Below the pieces are notes generated by a model. It did not search any database. It was given only the letters and a program-made list of their open reading frames with translations, and was not told the DNA's origin. Below are positions 24,691-32,195 of a stretch of 40,101 nt of DNA, piece by piece (position 1 is the stretch's first letter; each line of letters starts with the position of its first letter). The stretch covers positions 1 to 40,101 of the forward strand of contig CANIAA010000003.1 of NCBI GenBank assembly GCA_947465255.1, written 5' to 3'. Made by a program: the position numbers and the translations under genes. The stretch is from Flavobacteriales bacterium (GTDB taxonomy: Bacteria; Bacteroidota; Bacteroidia; Flavobacteriales_D; Sanyastnellaceae).

Positions 24691-25232
24691 GCTGCTTTCG
24701 GTTGATTGGACAGACCGGAAAAGCGTTTAACCCAAATCATCCACAGAGCAAAGACATAGGCGTAAACGAGAATGGTAAATGTGTAATCATGATTGAAAGC
24801 CAACCATTCTTCATTGATGCTCATAATGATAGCCAGAGCCACTATTCGGAGGACGTTCACATAGTAGACGGTGAAGGCCCCAATCGGTATATACCACAGC
24901 TTATGTTTGAGGGGGCCGGGGAAAGCCACTACAAAAATGATAAACAATGCGTAGAGGATTACACCGTCACACGGCGCACCAATGGTCAACCCTTTAAACC
25001 CCTGTATACCAATATGCTCATGGAATTCCACATCCTCAGCTGCATAGTTCGTGGTTGAGTAACCTACGACATGCAAAGTAGACTGGGATAGCTCTACCAA
25101 TGAATTGATAACAACCTTGTCGAAATTAGTGTGAGGATGAAGGTAGAACTCATAAAAAAAATACCATCCCACATATAAAAACAAACCGCTGATTAAAAAT
25201 CGGAGGAGCGGATTGGAAACAATACCTTTCAC
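24687..25232 (-). CDS. xrtF: Exosortase family protein XrtF
   Basis: A 181-residue multi-pass inner-membrane transpeptidase-like protease of the exosortase/archaeosortase family. The catalytic residues can be placed: Cys88 in IGAPCDGVILYALF, Arg129 in VNVLRIVALAII and His148 in FNHDYTFTILVYAYVF. Exosortases recognise a C-terminal tripartite signal (motif, membrane helix, basic tail) and remove it, presumably handing the protein to a surface anchor. The start was placed at GTG (25230-25232), 1 bp after the stop of the mini-protein gene, with AAAGG 8 bp ahead; the longer ORF would overlap that gene. The short single-domain form fits XrtF, found mainly in flavobacteria. Confidence 0.9.
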   Translation of the reverse strand: MKGIVSNPLLRFLISGLFLYVGWYFFYEFYLHPHTNFDKVVINSLVELSQSTLHVVGYSTTNYAAEDVEFHEHIGIQGFKGLTIGAPCDGVILYALFIIFVVAFPGPLKHKLWYIPIGAFTVYYVNVLRIVALAIIMSINEEWLAFNHDYTFTILVYAYVFALWMIWVKRFSGLSNQPKAA

Positions 25233-25233
25233 G

Positions 25234-25449
25234 TTATTGCCTTTTGCGAGACAAATCGTATGACTTCTTTCCGCCATAGGCAACTCCCGCCGCAATCAGC
25301 AGGCTCACTCCGCCATCGATAGGACACGCGGCGCCAAAAGGCCCTCCGCACGGAGGTCCACCCGGAATGGGCGGGCCTGGTTGTGCTATGAGGGTTGACG
25401 CGCACAAAACGCAAAACAGGAATATTAATGAGGCAATTGATTTCTGCAT
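25234..25449 (-). CDS. PID-CTERM-like mini-protein, probable XrtF substrate
   Basis: A 71-residue protein made almost only of sorting signals. Residues 1-22 are a signal peptide (SLIFLFCVLCASTLIA). Residues 23-42 are Pro/Gly-rich with two cysteines (QPGPPIPGGPPC, FGAAC). PIDGG at 43-47 is followed by a hydrophobic helix (VSLLIAAGVAYGG) and a basic tail (KKSYDLSRKRQ). This is the tripartite layout of exosortase substrates, and the PID motif matches the sorting-signal class I know as PID-CTERM in Bacteroidota. If both signals are removed, only about 20-25 residues remain. Adjacent xrtF begins 1 bp after its stop, implying translational coupling. Confidence 0.85.
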   Translation of the reverse strand: MQKSIASLIFLFCVLCASTLIAQPGPPIPGGPPCGGPFGAACPIDGGVSLLIAAGVAYGGKKSYDLSRKRQ

Positions 25450-25469
25450 GAACTTGAATTATCGTGAAA

Positions 25470-25499
25470 CAAAAGTATACAAATTACCTCCAAAAACAA
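25470..25499 (-). promoter_or_regulatory. Promoter of the mini-protein-xrtF operon
   Basis: The minus strand reads TTG, 19 bp, then TACTTTTG (25470-25477), fitting the Bacteroidota -33/-7 pattern. The -7 element lies 20 bp ahead of the ATG at 25449. Confidence 0.6.
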
Positions 25500-25519
25500 G
25501 ATTTGTAAATCCATTGTGG

Positions 25520-25533
25520 CACGTTTTAACGTG
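25520..25533. promoter_or_regulatory. Palindrome upstream of the polysaccharide operon
   Basis: CACGTTTTAACGTG has perfect 6-bp arms around TT. It lies 18 bp before the -7 element of the Wzc-like gene and between two divergent promoters, where a regulator could act on either operon. The operator role is inferred from position only. Confidence 0.4.
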
Positions 25534-25551
25534 TTGGAGGATTTAAACCAA

Positions 25552-25559
25552 TATATTTG
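25552..25559 (+). promoter_or_regulatory. Putative -7 element of the surface-polysaccharide operon
   Basis: TATATTTG matches TAnnTTTG exactly, 26 bp upstream of the Wzc-like start. A TTG at 25534-25536 is only 15 bp away, shorter than the usual spacing. Confidence 0.55.
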
Positions 25560-25585
25560 CACACCTACCAGACCAGAACTATCTT

Positions 25586-28021
25586 ATGTCTAATACGCCA
25601 GCAGCGCCCCAAAAGACAAACTTCCTTGACGCCGATGATTTACGGCCCATAATCAAATTCATCAGTAAAAACTGGTATTTGATGATTTTGTTCTCCGGTA
25701 TTGGCTGGTTATTCGCGATGTTCTATACTCACCGACTTCCGAATATCTACGCAGCGAAAACAGAGATTCTATTGAAGTCATCGGAAACCTATGACTACCA
25801 AACGCAAATCTTCAAGGACATTGGTTATTATTCCTTGATTCAAGATATCACGAACCAAAAAAGAATACTCAGCTCCTATGACCTCATTGGTAAAGTCATG
25901 CAGCGCATTGACTTTACGCATAGCTATTACCTGGTTGGACGCGTTAAAACCGAGCAGGTAGAACGATTTGCATATTTCGATGTGAAATGCGATTGGCGCA
26001 TGTTAGATCGACGTCTGTACGGCAAACCCTTCAATATAAAAATCATTGATCTCAATCGATATTCCTTAAGTTACATTCTGAATGGCAATAAGCTCACCCA
26101 TGAATTCGAATTCGGCAAACTGAATGAAGACGTAAACTTTACCATTCAAGTAAACCTTCTCCCGATAATAGACGAGGTGAGTTTAAAGAGCATTCAAGAA
26201 CAGAACTTCCAATTCACCGTTATTCATCCCGAAGTACTGATTGATAGGCTCAGAGCCGGTCTTACTATCGAGAACCAGGAATTTACCAGTATACTGACGC
26301 TCAACAAAAAAGACATGTTGGAAAGCCGTGCCAAGACATTTCTTGACACCCTCGCACAGGTATACATCGAATATTCCTTGCAAAACCAAATGCTCGTAAA
26401 CCAAAAAACAGAGGATTACATCGACAAACAGCTGGATGGCGTAATGATGATCATGGATTCGCTTGAAAGAGTAATAGAAGGATTTAAAGCGAGTAAAGAC
26501 ATCCTTGACCTAGACATGGAGCAGAAGAATGCCTTTTCAGCGCTCACTGCGGCTGACGAGGAAGAGAGGAAATTGATTCTTCGGAAAAACGCTTTGATTA
26601 ATGTGGAAGAATTCCTATCCAAAGAACAAGATTTATCTATTATCCCACCCCTCAATTTGTTACAAGCAGAGGATCAGTCACTAAGCAAACTAGTGATGGA
26701 CCTCTTCAATCTGAGCCAGCGGCGAACTGAGTTGTTAGTAGATATGAAGCCTACTGATCGGCGCGTTCAAAAGGTCGATTCTGTGGTAAAAACAATTCGA
26801 AACAGTGTTTTCCGCTATACATCGGATAATAAAAAACAAATTGAAATGCGCATTTCGGATTTGCGCGTTCAACGAAATAGTGCCGAAAGTGAATTGCGTG
26901 ACATACCTCGCTCTCAAAGAGACCTTTTGAGTATTGAACGAAAACTCACGGTCAATGAAGGGCAATACACCTTCCTGCTTCAGAAGAAAGCGAATACTGT
27001 TATTGCCCGAGCCGGTATTATACCGCAAGCAAGCGTTATCGAAGCCGCTCGATCCCTTGGCGTGGTCGGCCCGGAAAAATCAGGAACTATTTGGACTTTC
27101 ATTGGCGTAGGATTTTTCATCGCGCTTATTATCGGTTTCGTTCGAGCTATATTCTTCGAACGCATTGAAAATACGCGTGAACTGAAAGCGTATACTCGTA
27201 TGCCTCTTCTTGGTGGTGTTCCTAACTACCAGGACATTGATCTGGACCCAATTGTTATTTCAAGTAATCCTCGCTCAAACGTTAGTGAGGCATTTCGATC
27301 TGTGCGAACCAATCTACAATATATTCTGCAGGATGAGGGCCCGAAGCTGATACTCGTTACTTCTCTTCACCCCGGGGAGGGTAAGTCTTTTGTGTCTGTC
27401 AACTTGGCATCGGTGCTTGCTAAAGCATCTAAGCGAGTGCTGGTTCTTGACTTTGACATGCACAAACCTAAAGTGCACAAACTGATTCGCAGTGAAAATG
27501 TAAGCGGTATCTCTTCCTATTTGATTGGCAAAACAGATTACCGACAAAGCATAGTCTCTACATCAATTGAAAATCTGGATGCTATCACCGCGGGTCCGGT
27601 TCCCCCCAACGCATCCGAACTTGTATTGAATGCGCGTGTTGACCAACTCTTCAATGAAATCAAAGACCAATACGACTTTATCATAATTGATACACCGCCG
27701 CTATTGCTCATCAGTGACTCGCTGGTATTGTTGAGTAAAGTAGACTTGGGAATCTTTGTATTGAACACGGAGAAAGCCACTAAGGCAGGGATCCGTCATT
27801 TGGAAGACATTCTTTTAATGAATAATCTCCGCAAAAACGCACTCATCCTGAATAACATCAAGCAAAAACGCTGGAAGTATTATTACGGTAAGTACGCATA
27901 CCGTTATGGTTATGGTTATGGCTACGGTTATGGCTATGGCAATACTTATGGCGGATACATGTACGGTAACAACTACTACACCGAGGATGATTCCGTAAAA
28001 TCAAAACGACGTAAAAAGTGA
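25586..28021 (+). CDS. Polysaccharide co-polymerase / bacterial tyrosine kinase (Wzc-like)
   Basis: An 811-residue inner-membrane protein controlling chain length and export of surface polysaccharide. A first membrane helix (about 31-48, WYLMILFSGIGWLFAMFY) is followed by the periplasmic Wzz-like domain with long coiled-coil stretches (about 270-460) and a second helix (about 503-527). The cytosolic BY-kinase has Walker A HPGEGKS (~594-600), A' motif VLVLDFDMHKP and Walker B FIIIDTPP (~697). The tail beyond residue 760 is an extreme tyrosine cluster of repeated Gly-Tyr pairs encoded by GGTTAT-type hexamers, the expected autophosphorylation site. First gene of the operon, preceded by a TAnnTTTG element and a palindrome. 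Confidence 0.95.
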   Translation: MSNTPAAPQKTNFLDADDLRPIIKFISKNWYLMILFSGIGWLFAMFYTHRLPNIYAAKTEILLKSSETYDYQTQIFKDIGYYSLIQDITNQKRILSSYDLIGKVMQRIDFTHSYYLVGRVKTEQVERFAYFDVKCDWRMLDRRLYGKPFNIKIIDLNRYSLSYILNGNKLTHEFEFGKLNEDVNFTIQVNLLPIIDEVSLKSIQEQNFQFTVIHPEVLIDRLRAGLTIENQEFTSILTLNKKDMLESRAKTFLDTLAQVYIEYSLQNQMLVNQKTEDYIDKQLDGVMMIMDSLERVIEGFKASKDILDLDMEQKNAFSALTAADEEERKLILRKNALINVEEFLSKEQDLSIIPPLNLLQAEDQSLSKLVMDLFNLSQRRTELLVDMKPTDRRVQKVDSVVKTIRNSVFRYTSDNKKQIEMRISDLRVQRNSAESELRDIPRSQRDLLSIERKLTVNEGQYTFLLQKKANTVIARAGIIPQASVIEAARSLGVVGPEKSGTIWTFIGVGFFIALIIGFVRAIFFERIENTRELKAYTRMPLLGGVPNYQDIDLDPIVISSNPRSNVSEAFRSVRTNLQYILQDEGPKLILVTSLHPGEGKSFVSVNLASVLAKASKRVLVLDFDMHKPKVHKLIRSENVSGISSYLIGKTDYRQSIVSTSIENLDAITAGPVPPNASELVLNARVDQLFNEIKDQYDFIIIDTPPLLLISDSLVLLSKVDLGIFVLNTEKATKAGIRHLEDILLMNNLRKNALILNNIKQKRWKYYYGKYAYRYGYGYGYGYGYGNTYGGYMYGNNYYTEDDSVKSKRRKK

Positions 28022-28038
28022 TGTAACTCCCTCTGTTT

Positions 28039-28680
28039 ATGGTGTCGCTAATTATTACTACTTTCAACTACGCTCAATATGTGGAGAGGGCCATTCGTAG
28101 CGCACTTGACCAGAGTTTGGCGAGTAATCAATTTGAAGTGATTGTGGTAAATGACGCTTCCACCGATGAAACCGCCAGTATACTGGAGAACTACATTAAC
28201 GACGTTCGCATTTACAACCTGGAATCGAACTTGGGCTTATCCGGTGCACGAAATTTCGGAATCAAAAAAGCAAAAGGTCAGTTTATTGTGTTTTTGGATG
28301 CCGATGATTATCTGCATAAAGAAACACTCCGGGTTCAAAAACTATTTCTCGAGGAAAACAATAGCTTGGATGCTGTTTCGGTAGATTACTATTTAGTGGA
28401 TGAACGTGGCAAACACATAGAACATGTGCGAGCCACGGATAAACCCATTGCCTGCGGCATCATGTTTAGAAAGGATTTCCTTTACAATATCGGCCTGTAT
28501 GATGAAGGGTTTCGGGCCCGCGAAGAAGAAGACTTGCGAATCCGCTGGAATGAAAAATACAACATTTACAATGTGATTCTTCCACTCTATCGCTACCGCA
28601 TGCACGACAATAACCTCACGAAGAATGCGGGTGAAATGGACAAACATCTCGAAATGCTTCAAAACAAACACGGCAAATGA
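28039..28680 (+). CDS. Glycosyltransferase family 2
   Basis: A 213-residue cytosolic GT-A enzyme. VSLIITTFNYAQYVERAIRSAL begins the nucleotide-sugar binding fold, VVNDASTDET follows, LGLSGARNFGIKKAKG is the middle motif, and FLDADD (87-90 DADD) supplies the metal-binding DXD. RAREEEDLRIRW carries the likely catalytic acidic residues. It is short for the family but complete. Donor and acceptor sugars cannot be predicted. It starts 17 bp after the kinase gene and overlaps the next gene by ATGA, so the operon is tightly coupled. Confidence 0.92.
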   Translation: MVSLIITTFNYAQYVERAIRSALDQSLASNQFEVIVVNDASTDETASILENYINDVRIYNLESNLGLSGARNFGIKKAKGQFIVFLDADDYLHKETLRVQKLFLEENNSLDAVSVDYYLVDERGKHIEHVRATDKPIACGIMFRKDFLYNIGLYDEGFRAREEEDLRIRWNEKYNIYNVILPLYRYRMHDNNLTKNAGEMDKHLEMLQNKHGK

Positions 28681-29213
28681 ACCGATTCATTGAAGGCAAC
28701 ACCATCTATCTGCGCGCTATCGAAGCGACCGACGCTACAGAACGTTACCTCGCATGGATCAATGATGAAGAGGTAACCCGCGGCCTAGCCTCAGGGGTGT
28801 ATCCAAGCACACTGGACGATCTCAAGAAGTACATCCAAAGCACCACCTCATCTAAAAACGCGGTCATGTTTGCCATTTGCGATAAATCGAATGACCTTCA
28901 CATAGGCAATATCAAAGTCGATAATTTCGATTGGGTGAGCAGAACATGCGAACTCGGCGTGTTGCTTGGAGATCGCTCCTATTGGGGAAAAGGAATAGGT
29001 ACTGAAGTGATGCGACTAACTCTCCAATACGCCTTCGAACAATTGAACATTAGAAAAGTAATGCTGGCTGTGTATGCCAATAACCCTGCTGCAATCAAGC
29101 TTTACGAAAAAGTGGGTTTCGTCAAAGAAGGATGCCTGCGGCAGCAAATTCATTACAAAGGAGAGTATATAGACAAGTACTATATGGGAATCTTCAGCAA
29201 CGAGCTTCAATGA
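28677..29213 (+). CDS. GNAT family N-acetyltransferase (RimJ/RimL-like)
   Basis: A 178-residue acetyl-CoA-dependent transferase. IYLRAIEATDATERYLAWINDEEVTRGL is the N-terminal part of the Acetyltransf_3 type; LGVLLGDRSYWGKGIGTEVM contains the acetyl-CoA pyrophosphate loop; NNPAAIKLYEKVGFVKEG is the conserved C-terminal motif. Placed between a glycosyltransferase and a sugar cytidylyltransferase, it probably N-acetylates an amino sugar produced by the class III aminotransferase, much as PseH-like enzymes do. It overlaps both neighbours by ATGA. Substrate is inferred from context only. Confidence 0.9.
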   Translation: MNRFIEGNTIYLRAIEATDATERYLAWINDEEVTRGLASGVYPSTLDDLKKYIQSTTSSKNAVMFAICDKSNDLHIGNIKVDNFDWVSRTCELGVLLGDRSYWGKGIGTEVMRLTLQYAFEQLNIRKVMLAVYANNPAAIKLYEKVGFVKEGCLRQQIHYKGEYIDKYYMGIFSNELQ

Positions 29214-29971
29214 ACATATGCATCATACAGGCACGCATGGGCTCTACCCGTTTACCGGGCAAAGTACTTCGCACCGTATTCAATAAACCCATACTCCAGC
29301 GTGTAATTGAGCGCCTCAGTCCTTCGAAGAACATTGATAAAATCATTGTTGCAACCACAACCAATTCGGAAGACGATGCCATTGAGACGTTTTGCCTTTC
29401 GCAGGGCATAGCTTTTTATCGCGGCAGCGATTGGGATGTGCTTGATCGTTTCATTTCTGCAGCCAACCAGGCAGGTGCTCAATCCGGTGATGCAATCATT
29501 CGAATTTGTTGCGACAACCCTATTCATTCATGGAAAGTGGTTGATTTCGTTTTGAGAGAATTTCATACTTATAAAGTTGACTACTTCTCAAACAGCAATC
29601 AGGAGCCCTTTTATCTGGAGGATGGATTTGACGTGGAGATAACATCTTATGACGCTTTAGCGGATGCTGCGAAAAATGCCAAGTTACTCAGTGAACGAGA
29701 GCACGTAATGCCCTACATCAAGAACTCCAAAAAGTTCAAACTGGGTTGGCGTAAGGCAAATGAAGCGTATACATTCAAATTATCGGTTGACACTGAACAA
29801 GACCTGATGCTTGCTGAGCAGATATTCACTGAATTGCAAGGCACACCCGATTTCAGTATTGATGAAGTAGTAGCTTTGCTGCAACAAAAACCGGAGTTGC
29901 TTCTTATTAATAGCGAAAGTGAAATCAACTCGGGCTATAAAAAATCCATTGCTAACGATCGCACAGTATAA
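29210..29971 (+). CDS. SpsF-like cytidylyltransferase family protein
   Basis: A 253-residue nucleotidyltransferase related to CMP-Kdo and CMP-sialate synthetases (SpsF, COG1861 type). The nucleotide-binding motif IQARMGSTRLPGKVL stands at residues 5-19. IIRICCDNPIHSW corresponds to the conserved cytidine/metal site, and the middle FDVEITSYDAL fits the SpsF group. The start MNICIIQARMG overlaps the previous stop (ATGA), so the longer ORF was shortened. It should activate an acidic or unusual sugar with CTP. No NeuB-type synthase is encoded in the operon, so the substrate is an open question. Confidence 0.88.
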   Translation: MNICIIQARMGSTRLPGKVLRTVFNKPILQRVIERLSPSKNIDKIIVATTTNSEDDAIETFCLSQGIAFYRGSDWDVLDRFISAANQAGAQSGDAIIRICCDNPIHSWKVVDFVLREFHTYKVDYFSNSNQEPFYLEDGFDVEITSYDALADAAKNAKLLSEREHVMPYIKNSKKFKLGWRKANEAYTFKLSVDTEQDLMLAEQIFTELQGTPDFSIDEVVALLQQKPELLLINSESEINSGYKKSIANDRTV

Positions 29972-29982
29972 CCTGAACAAGT

Positions 29983-31323
29983 ATGGCTGAAGTTGCATCA
30001 AACCTTATCACCAATTTCAAACGCAGCGATGAATACCGAAATGTGATTCATGACCTCATACCCGGAGGTGCACACACGTATTCCAAGGGCGATGACCAAT
30101 TTCCTATTCTTTCACCTGCGGCCATAACCCATGGAAAAGGCGCACGCGTGTGGGATCCAGACGGCAATGAATACATCGAATGCTTAGGGGGACTTGCATC
30201 CATAAGTTTAGGTCATGCTTACGAACCCGTAGTAGAACGCGTCATTCAGGAGCTTCACAAAGGCAACAACTTCAGTCGTCCGTCGGTAATTGAACGTGAA
30301 GTGGCAGAGCGCTTTTTGGCCAATGTGCCCGGACACGACATGATCAAGTTTGCGAAAAACGGTTCTGTTGTGACAACCGCCGCAGTGAAGTTGGCGCGAG
30401 CTTTCACGGGAAGAAAACTAGTGGCGCGACCTATCGATCATCCCTTTTATTCATACGACGACTGGTTCATTGGTAGCACAGATGTAAAGAGTGGAATACC
30501 GCAAGACATAAGCGCTCTTACCGTTACCTATCGATCCGATGATATGCAATCGCTGCGCGATTTATTCGAACAGTATCCTACAGAAATAGCATGTGTGATT
30601 TCTGAGCCTGAAAAGTTCAATGTGCTACCTGAAAATTATCTGGCTGATGCTATCGAGCTCGCTCACAAGCACGGTACGCTTTGGATCATGGACGAAATGA
30701 TAACCGGCTATAAAACGGATTATCCCGGCTCCATGAAGAGATACAACTTGGTTCCCGACATAGCTACTTGGGGAAAGGGCATTGCCAACGGATTTTCATT
30801 CTGCTGCATGACGGGTAAAAAAGAAGTGCTGGAGCTGGGTGGAATTCGAAAGAGCGGCAACGAAAAACTATTTTTGGTAAGTACTACACATGGAGGCGAA
30901 ACCTGCAGTATTGCTGCCGCCATAGCCACCATGGATGAATTCGAAAAGCAAGATGTTGTAGGCCACAATCAGAAACTGGGGCAACTATTTATCGATGGAA
31001 GCAAAGACATCATTGCGCGAAACGGTCTTCAGAACAACATTCGAAACATGCAATTCAATTGGCATGCTTCATTAGGCTATTTTGATCATGAAGGAAACAA
31101 CTCATTTGGCTTACGCACGTTGTTTCACCAGGAAATGATTAAGCGTGGCGTGCTTTTTCAAGGAGTTTTCTGTCCGCATTTCTCGCACACAGAAGAGGAA
31201 GTAAATTATGTGCTGCAGGCCATGGATGAATCGTGTGTGATTTTCAAAAAAGGATTGGAAGATGGATACGAAAGATATCTGGTCGGCGAGCCAATCAAAC
31301 CTGTTTTCCGCAAATACATTTAA
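29983..31323 (+). CDS. Class III PLP-dependent aminotransferase (glutamate-1-semialdehyde aminomutase-like)
   Basis: A 446-residue fold-type I aminotransferase. Seen motifs are LIPGGAHTYSKGDDQFP and VWDPDGNEYIECLGGLASISLGHAY near the N-terminus, KFAKNGSVVTTAAVKLARAFTGR for phosphate binding, LWIMDEMITGYK with the Asp that contacts the pyridine nitrogen, and WGKGIANGFSF with Lys265 as the Schiff-base lysine. The family resembles HemL, but its place in a polysaccharide operon and the altered NGSVVTTAAVKLAR segment argue for transamination of a sugar or sugar-like ketone. It follows the cytidylyltransferase by 11 bp. Confidence 0.9.
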   Translation: MAEVASNLITNFKRSDEYRNVIHDLIPGGAHTYSKGDDQFPILSPAAITHGKGARVWDPDGNEYIECLGGLASISLGHAYEPVVERVIQELHKGNNFSRPSVIEREVAERFLANVPGHDMIKFAKNGSVVTTAAVKLARAFTGRKLVARPIDHPFYSYDDWFIGSTDVKSGIPQDISALTVTYRSDDMQSLRDLFEQYPTEIACVISEPEKFNVLPENYLADAIELAHKHGTLWIMDEMITGYKTDYPGSMKRYNLVPDIATWGKGIANGFSFCCMTGKKEVLELGGIRKSGNEKLFLVSTTHGGETCSIAAAIATMDEFEKQDVVGHNQKLGQLFIDGSKDIIARNGLQNNIRNMQFNWHASLGYFDHEGNNSFGLRTLFHQEMIKRGVLFQGVFCPHFSHTEEEVNYVLQAMDESCVIFKKGLEDGYERYLVGEPIKPVFRKYI

Positions 31324-31372
31324 AACACCGAACATTTCATACCTGCTCAGATTCATTCGTTAACCATCAGAA

Positions 31373-32188
31373 ATGAAGACAACCGACCCTGCAACCATTG
31401 ATTTTCGTAAAAAATTCGAACTACACGATAAGGTCATCGTCATAAGTGGCGCTTGCGGACTCATAGGCCGGGCATTTTGCGAAGCTGCTGCTCAATTTGG
31501 CGCTACTATCGTTTGTGCAGACATAGAAGCAGCAAACCCGGTGGCATTTGCTCAAGCACTGAGTGAACGCCATGGTCGCCCCATGCTTGGCGTTGCATTG
31601 AACGTTGTCAATAAAAGCGAGGTGGTTGCTTTGCGCGATGCTGTTTTAAATAGCTTCGGTCGTATTGACGGATTGGTATGCGGACACCAGAACAAATCGC
31701 ACTTGAAGTTTGTGCCCTTCGAGCAAGTTCCCGAAGAAAACTGGGATACGGTTGTAGAGGTTAATTTGAAAGGAACTTTTTTGCTGTGTCAGGTTATCGG
31801 CTCCCATATGGCCGATCAAGGAAAAGGCAGCATTGTCAACATACCCAGCACCTATAGCGTAGTTGCACCTAATCAAAATCTATACAAGGGTACTTCGCTC
31901 GGCTGTCCGGCGGAATACAGCGCCAGCAAAGGCGGCATCGATGCTCTTTCACGCTACCTGGCCAGCTATTGGGCCTCAAAGAACGTTCGGGTTAACATGA
32001 TTACTCCGCACGGAGTATGGAACAACCATGAGGAGCAATTCGAAAAGAATTTCGCTCGTTTCTCGCCTCTGGAACGATTGAGTTTTAATCATGAAGTAGC
32101 GCCGGCACTCATCTATTTGCTGAGCGATGCAAGCAGCTACGTTACCGGCGACAACATGCTAGTGGAAGGCGGCTGGACTGTTTGGTGA
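31373..32188 (+). CDS. SDR family oxidoreductase (PtmA-like)
   Basis: A 271-residue short-chain dehydrogenase. The Rossmann glycine motif is SGACGLIG, ADIEAANP follows the second strand, and the catalytic centre shows IVNIPSTYS with EYSASKGG (Tyr182, Lys186). The usual NNAG stretch is replaced by VCGHQNKS. DASSYVTGDNMLVEGGWTVW closes the protein in the manner of classical SDRs. It resembles the SDRs accompanying legionaminate-type pathways (PtmA). The gene ends the plus-strand operon, separated from the aminotransferase by 49 bp, and meets a convergent T9SS cargo gene only 7 bp downstream with no visible terminator. Confidence 0.92.
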   Translation: MKTTDPATIDFRKKFELHDKVIVISGACGLIGRAFCEAAAQFGATIVCADIEAANPVAFAQALSERHGRPMLGVALNVVNKSEVVALRDAVLNSFGRIDGLVCGHQNKSHLKFVPFEQVPEENWDTVVEVNLKGTFLLCQVIGSHMADQGKGSIVNIPSTYSVVAPNQNLYKGTSLGCPAEYSASKGGIDALSRYLASYWASKNVRVNMITPHGVWNNHEEQFEKNFARFSPLERLSFNHEVAPALIYLLSDASSYVTGDNMLVEGGWTVW

Positions 32189-32195
32189 GAGCGAG

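Noticed and set aside
25233-25295. Longer xrtF reading starting MRRELPM
   Set aside because: It would overlap the mini-protein's sorting tail by about 60 bp; the GTG immediately after that stop gives the normal XrtF N-terminus.
29983-31323. hemL (glutamate-1-semialdehyde aminomutase) for haem synthesis
   Set aside because: It lies in a tightly coupled polysaccharide operon and has altered motif segments; a sugar aminotransferase is more likely.
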